From positions 62,001 through 126,000 of the forward strand of contig JANLFV010000004.1 in NCBI GenBank assembly GCA_024653345.1: a stretch of 64,000 nucleotides of DNA. The letters run 5' to 3'. Shown piece after piece: positions 59,641 through 64,000 of this stretch (position 1 is the stretch's first letter; every line of letters starts with the position of its first letter). The position numbers and the translations under genes were made by a program. A model generated the notes under the pieces. The model saw nothing but the letters and a program-made list of their open reading frames with translations, searched no databases and was not told where the DNA came from. The DNA is from Candidatus Acetothermia bacterium. Lineage in GTDB: Bacteria > Bipolaricaulota > Bipolaricaulia > RBG-16-55-9 > JANLFV01.

Positions 59641-60930
59641 ATGCGGAGACTGCGCGTGGCCTGGCGCACCCTGGGGTGCCGGGTCAATCAATACGATACG
59701 GAGTTGATGAAGGCGCGGCTCGCCGGGCAGTTCGAGGTTGTCTCCGACGGGGCCGAGGCAGAGGTCTATATCCTCAACACCTGCACTGTCACCTCGCGGG
59801 CTGAGGCCAAGGCGCGGCAGTATATCCACAGCCTTGGCCGGCGCGGCCTGGTCCTGGTCACGGGCTGCTGGGCAACTGTGGCCCCCGAAGAGGTCGCGAA
59901 GATCCCCGGCGTGCGGCTCGTCTTCCCCAACAGCGGCAAGCTCCAGGTCGAGAAGCTGGTCCAGACCGCGCTCACTGGTGGAGGAGGCATCGTAAGACCT
60001 TCCCCGGACGGGGCCTCGCTCGATGAGGAGCGGATCGCGACGGACCTCGCTCACACGCGGGCGTTCGTGAAGGTCCAGGACGGCTGCGACCGCTTCTGCA
60101 CCTTCTGCCGGACGGTCTTCGCCCGCGGCCGATCCAGGAGTAAGTCGCCCCAGGCCGTCCTGGCCGAGGTGAGCCGGCTGGTGGAGAACGGCTTCGTCGA
60201 GATCGTCCTGACCGGGATCGATCTGGCGTCCTTTGGAAGTGAGAACGGTGCCTCCTTGGCCGGCCTGCTGTGGCAGCTGGCGGAGATCCCCGGCCTGAGG
60301 AGGATCAGGCTCAGCTCGCTCAACCCTCAGGGGATCAGCCCGGAGTTGCTCCAGTTCTTCCGCGAGTGCGACAAGGGCTGCCCCTACTTCCATCTTCCGC
60401 TCCAGAGCGGGGACGATCTCATCCTGAGGAGGATGAACCGCGGCTATTCAGTGGCAGAGTATCGCGAGAAGGTAGACTTGATCAGAGAGATGCTGCCTCA
60501 GGCCACCTGGGGAGCGGATGTCATGGTCGGGTTCCCCGGGGAGACAGAGGAGCAGTTCTTGCGGACATGCCGGCTGCTCGAGGAGCTGGCGCCGTTGAGG
60601 CTGCACATCTTCCGCTATTCTCGCCGGCCGGGGACGGCCGCGGCCCGCTTCCCCGAGCAGGTGCCCGAGAGGATTAAGCTCGAGAGGGCGGCCCGGCTGC
60701 GAAGATTAGGAGAGGAATTGAGCCTGAGAGTCAAGCAGCGCTACATCGGCCAGCGCCTGAAGGTCCTGGTCGAGGAACGAGGTGCTGACGGCCTCTGGCG
60801 AGGCTGGGCCGAGAACTACATCGAGGTCGGGATTCTCCCCCGCGGGGGCCGGGAGCTGGAGGCCGGGGAGATCGTGCCGGTCCGCATCAGGAAGGTCGCG
60901 GCAGATCGCTTGCTCGGGGAGGTCACTTGA
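59641..60930 (+). CDS. mtaB: tRNA N6-threonylcarbamoyladenosine methylthiotransferase
   Basis: A 429-residue radical SAM enzyme that converts t6A37 to ms2t6A37 in tRNAs reading ANN codons. The N-terminal UPF0004 domain has cysteines in RTLGCRVNQYDTE, LNTCTVTSRAE and VTGCWATV, which hold the auxiliary cluster. The radical SAM motif is VQDGCDRFCTFCRTV near 150 (CxxxCxxC). VMVGFPGETEEQF, HIFRYSRRPGTAA and a C-terminal TRAM domain follow. These motifs favour MtaB over the relatives MiaB and RimO. phoH follows directly. Confidence 0.9.
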   Translation: MRRLRVAWRTLGCRVNQYDTELMKARLAGQFEVVSDGAEAEVYILNTCTVTSRAEAKARQYIHSLGRRGLVLVTGCWATVAPEEVAKIPGVRLVFPNSGKLQVEKLVQTALTGGGGIVRPSPDGASLDEERIATDLAHTRAFVKVQDGCDRFCTFCRTVFARGRSRSKSPQAVLAEVSRLVENGFVEIVLTGIDLASFGSENGASLAGLLWQLAEIPGLRRIRLSSLNPQGISPELLQFFRECDKGCPYFHLPLQSGDDLILRRMNRGYSVAEYREKVDLIREMLPQATWGADVMVGFPGETEEQFLRTCRLLEELAPLRLHIFRYSRRPGTAAARFPEQVPERIKLERAARLRRLGEELSLRVKQRYIGQRLKVLVEERGADGLWRGWAENYIEVGILPRGGRELEAGEIVPVRIRKVAADRLLGEVT

Positions 60931-61926
60931 GTGGAACCAGAATCGCCTAAGCGGGAGGACGCGCCAATCTCACAGGAGCTGATCCTCAAGGACCAAGAGG
61001 AGGCGACGGCGCTGTTCGGGGGGCTCAATAGGAACCTGAACTACATCAAGGAGCAGTTCCCGAAGGTCAAGATCATCGCCCGCGGCAACAAGATCCACCT
61101 CGAGGGGAGCGCGGACGAGGTGGCGCTAGTCCACGGTCTTCTCGACAAGCTGCTAGACATCATCGCCGACAACCATGTCCCGAGCCTCGAGGAGGTCCGC
61201 TACCTCGCGGAGAAGACGAAGGAAGGGGAGGACCTGCGCGGGGTCCTCTCCGATGTGATCCAGGTCACGCACTGGGGGGAGGAGATCCGGCCGAAGACGG
61301 TCGGCCAGCGGCGCTACATCGAGGCGATCGAGCAGAACGATGTCGTCTTCGGGATCGGTCCGGCGGGGACGGGGAAGACCTACCTCGCGGTCGCGGAGGC
61401 CGTGGCACACCTCAAGCGGGGGAAGGTCGGGCGGATCATCCTCACCCGGCCGGCGGTCGAGGCTGGGGAGGAGCTGGGCTTCCTCCCCGGCGACATCCAG
61501 GCCAAGGTCAATCCCTATCTCCGGCCGCTCTACGATGCGCTCTATGACATGGTCTCCAGCGACGAGATCGCCAGGTATCGCGGGGATGGGCGGATCGAGA
61601 TCGCCCCGCTGGCGTTCATGCGCGGACGGACGCTCAACAACAGCTTCGTGATCCTCGACGAGGCTCAGAACACCACCCACACCCAGCTGAAGATGTTCCT
61701 CACCCGGCTCGGATTCCACTCCAAGGTCGTGGTCACCGGGGACATCACCCAGATCGACCTGGAGCGGGGGAGGTCCGGATTGGTCGAGGTCCAGCACATC
61801 CTCAAGGGGATTGAGGGGATCTCGTTCATCTATCTCGACAAGGGGGATGTGGTCCGCCACCACCTAGTGCGGAGGATCATCGAGGCCTATGAGCGTGCAG
61901 AGGGTGGGAAGGGCGAGGAGAGCTAG
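60931..61926 (+). CDS. phoH: PhoH-family ATPase
   Basis: A 331-residue cytoplasmic protein: an N-terminal KH-like part (VKIIARGNKIHLEGSADEVAL) and a P-loop domain with Walker A GIGPAGTGKTYLAVAEA near 141 and Walker B NSFVILDEAQNTTHTQLKMFLTRLG near 237. The GTG start is the base after the mtaB stop. PhoH (YbeZ) proteins act in RNA or ribosome metabolism and are usually beside ybeY; here a HD-domain protein follows, and ybeY is not seen. Confidence 0.93.
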   Translation: MEPESPKREDAPISQELILKDQEEATALFGGLNRNLNYIKEQFPKVKIIARGNKIHLEGSADEVALVHGLLDKLLDIIADNHVPSLEEVRYLAEKTKEGEDLRGVLSDVIQVTHWGEEIRPKTVGQRRYIEAIEQNDVVFGIGPAGTGKTYLAVAEAVAHLKRGKVGRIILTRPAVEAGEELGFLPGDIQAKVNPYLRPLYDALYDMVSSDEIARYRGDGRIEIAPLAFMRGRTLNNSFVILDEAQNTTHTQLKMFLTRLGFHSKVVVTGDITQIDLERGRSGLVEVQHILKGIEGISFIYLDKGDVVRHHLVRRIIEAYERAEGGKGEES

Positions 61927-63301
61927 GCAGAGGAGGCGGGCCGCGGTCAGGCCCCGCCAGGCCCTCTACTCGGCTCTCTTCGCCGCGTTGCTGTTCGGGC
62001 TCATCTCGTTCCAGTTCGACCGCCAGAGCCCGTGGTTCTACAGCTTCCTGAGCTGGGGCGAGCTCCTGGCGAACGGGCTGATCGCGGCTGTGCTTCTCGC
62101 CATGCTCTCTCTTTACCTGCGCTATCGCCGGCCCGAGCTGTGGCAGGAGGAGCGGTCGATCCTCTTCCTCGGCGGCCTGGTCATCGCAACCGTCATGCTG
62201 GATAAGGGGGCCAGCTTCTTCTCGCCCTATCTGGTCCCGGTGGCCCTGGCGGTCGGGCTCGGCGTGATCTTCTTCGGCTTGGAGGTCGGGTTCGTGCTCG
62301 CCGTGGCCTGTGGTCTCCTCGTCGGCCTGGGGCGAGAGATCTCGGCCACGGAGAGCCTGGTAGCCTGGGGCGGGGGCCTGGTCATGCTCTTCGGGGCGAG
62401 GAAGATCCGCCGGGGGGGCGATCTAGCCCTGGCAGGGATTGGCGTCTCCCTGATCAACATGATCCTGCTGCTCGGTGCGGCGATCCCCTCGGGGATTTGG
62501 CCGTGGAACGCGCTCGTCTGGGCCGGAGCGAACGGCCTCTCAAGCTACCTCCTCCTCCTCGGCGGGATCCCCCTCTCGGAATACCTGACGGGCAAGACAA
62601 GCCCCCTCGGCCTGACGGAGCTCCTCTCGCCGGCCCATCCCCTGATGGAGCGGCTCCAGCGGGAGGCGCCCGGGACCTATCATCATGCGCGGAGCGTGGC
62701 CCAGCTCGGCGCGAACGCCGCAAGGGCCATCGGGGCGGATCCGCTCCTCACGGAGGTCGGGGGCTACTACCACGACATCGGGAAGTTGGAGAACCCCCGC
62801 TACTTTGCGGAGAACCAGGAGGCGGGCCAGAACCCCCATGACGAGCTCTCGCCCAGCATGAGCAAGCTCGTCCTGACGGCCCATGTCCGCTACGGGCTGG
62901 AACTGGGGCGCCAGTTCGGCCTCCGGCCCGATGTCCTCCGCTTCATCCCTGAGCACCACGGGACCTCGGTCATCCGCTACTTCTACCTCAAGGCCCTCCA
63001 GGAGCGGAAGGAAGCTATCTCGGTCGAGGATTTCCGCTACGAGGCCGAGCGGCCGCGGACGAAGGAGACGGCGATCATCATGCTCGCGGACTCCGTAGAG
63101 GCGGCCACGCGGGCCGTGCCCAATGAGAGCTTGCAAGAGGTGATCAGAGAACAGGTCCGGGCGAAGCTGGAGGACGGCCAGCTCGACGGCTCGCCCTTGA
63201 CCATTGCCGACTTGCACGCGATCGAGGCGGCATTCTACGAGACCCTCAGGGCGATGCGCCACGGCCGGCCCGAGTCCTATCCCCGCCCCTCGGACACCTG
63301 A
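61889..63301 (+). CDS. PgpH-like membrane HD-domain phosphodiesterase, short form
   Basis: A 470-residue protein whose N-terminal half is about seven membrane helices and whose C-terminal half is an HD domain. The metal ligands are in TYHHARSVAQL near 265, GGYYHDIGKLENPRYF near 290, and IPEHHGTSVIRYFY near 355. PgpH enzymes break c-di-AMP. The usual extracytoplasmic 7TMR-HDED domain, about 250 residues, is absent: only 20 basic residues precede the first helix. The phoH-pgpH order is common. The start lies within the end of phoH. Confidence 0.88.
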   Translation: MSVQRVGRARRARQRRRAAVRPRQALYSALFAALLFGLISFQFDRQSPWFYSFLSWGELLANGLIAAVLLAMLSLYLRYRRPELWQEERSILFLGGLVIATVMLDKGASFFSPYLVPVALAVGLGVIFFGLEVGFVLAVACGLLVGLGREISATESLVAWGGGLVMLFGARKIRRGGDLALAGIGVSLINMILLLGAAIPSGIWPWNALVWAGANGLSSYLLLLGGIPLSEYLTGKTSPLGLTELLSPAHPLMERLQREAPGTYHHARSVAQLGANAARAIGADPLLTEVGGYYHDIGKLENPRYFAENQEAGQNPHDELSPSMSKLVLTAHVRYGLELGRQFGLRPDVLRFIPEHHGTSVIRYFYLKALQERKEAISVEDFRYEAERPRTKETAIIMLADSVEAATRAVPNESLQEVIREQVRAKLEDGQLDGSPLTIADLHAIEAAFYETLRAMRHGRPESYPRPSDT

Positions 63302-63353
63302 GGTTGACGGCCCGCCTGAGCGCGGCAAAATGAACCCCAGGAGGAGATAACGG

Positions 63354-64000
<647 letters not shown>

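Overview
The window is a GC-rich bacterial chromosome segment, packed with short intergenic gaps, many start/stop overlaps and both strands in use. No gene names the organism. The mix points to an uncultured, probably thermophilic and largely anaerobic bacterium of a deep-branching group (something like Bipolaricaulota/Acetothermia is a guess from gene content, not a result). Supporting signs are a B12-dependent ribonucleotide reductase, the two-subunit glycine decarboxylase, F420 enzymes, a Thermus-like 7Fe ferredoxin, an archaeal-type FAU-1 RNase, a 23S-5S rRNA unit with no 16S beside it, and several genes whose -10 box lies only 6-10 nt before the start codon (probable leaderless mRNAs).

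Layout. 1-2217: end of a phosphofructokinase-like gene, an inositol-phosphatase-family gene and asnS. 2260-5045: a foreign island of visibly lower GC. It is a decayed integron: an integrase gene with its catalytic core deleted in frame, a probable attI, then two cassettes ending in complete attC sites (GNAT; short-chain dehydrogenase) and a third (GNAT) ending in a decayed attC. 5078-12260: thiolase, gatB, nrdJ, tRNA-Pro and an HtrA protease. 12376-13467: eleven tRNAs, two of whose spacers share a covarying hairpin. 13456-18398: a WecA/TagO-like transferase, the DNA polymerase III delta-prime subunit, a RicT-like PSP1 protein and a large beta-rich surface protein. 18704-21886: gcvH-gcvPA-gcvPB. 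22042-24634: membrane protein, THEP1-like NTPase, F420 reductase and cofE. 24776-30719: FAU-1, DsbA, VKOR, a Cys-rich lamin-tail/PKD protein and aspS. 30829-35952: a DUF4129-DUF4129-membrane-MoxR-DUF58-membrane operon. 36034-42047: ferredoxin, PduS-like flavoprotein, thiN, and a TPP riboswitch in front of a thiamine ABC transporter.

42072-53406: aminotransferase, TatT-like protein, site-2 protease, DedA, recA-recX, coaD, a cupin, a winged-helix protein, OleD-like and OleA-like genes with a small coiled-coil protein between them, and an MFS transporter. 53463-57453: 5S and 23S rRNA genes on the minus strand. The 23S gene is interrupted at E. coli position 1917 by a 754-nt group I intron that encodes a LAGLIDADG endonuclease and ends in A instead of the usual G. 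57450-64000: rsfS, an LCP-family gene, AMMECR1, mtaB, phoH, a shortened PgpH-like HD protein, a small ORF and the start of ligA.

The most unusual items are the integron remnant and the 23S intron. Both can be read base by base from the sequence. Next come the covarying tRNA spacers, the leaderless promoters, the F420/NTPase operon and the beta-rich surface protein.
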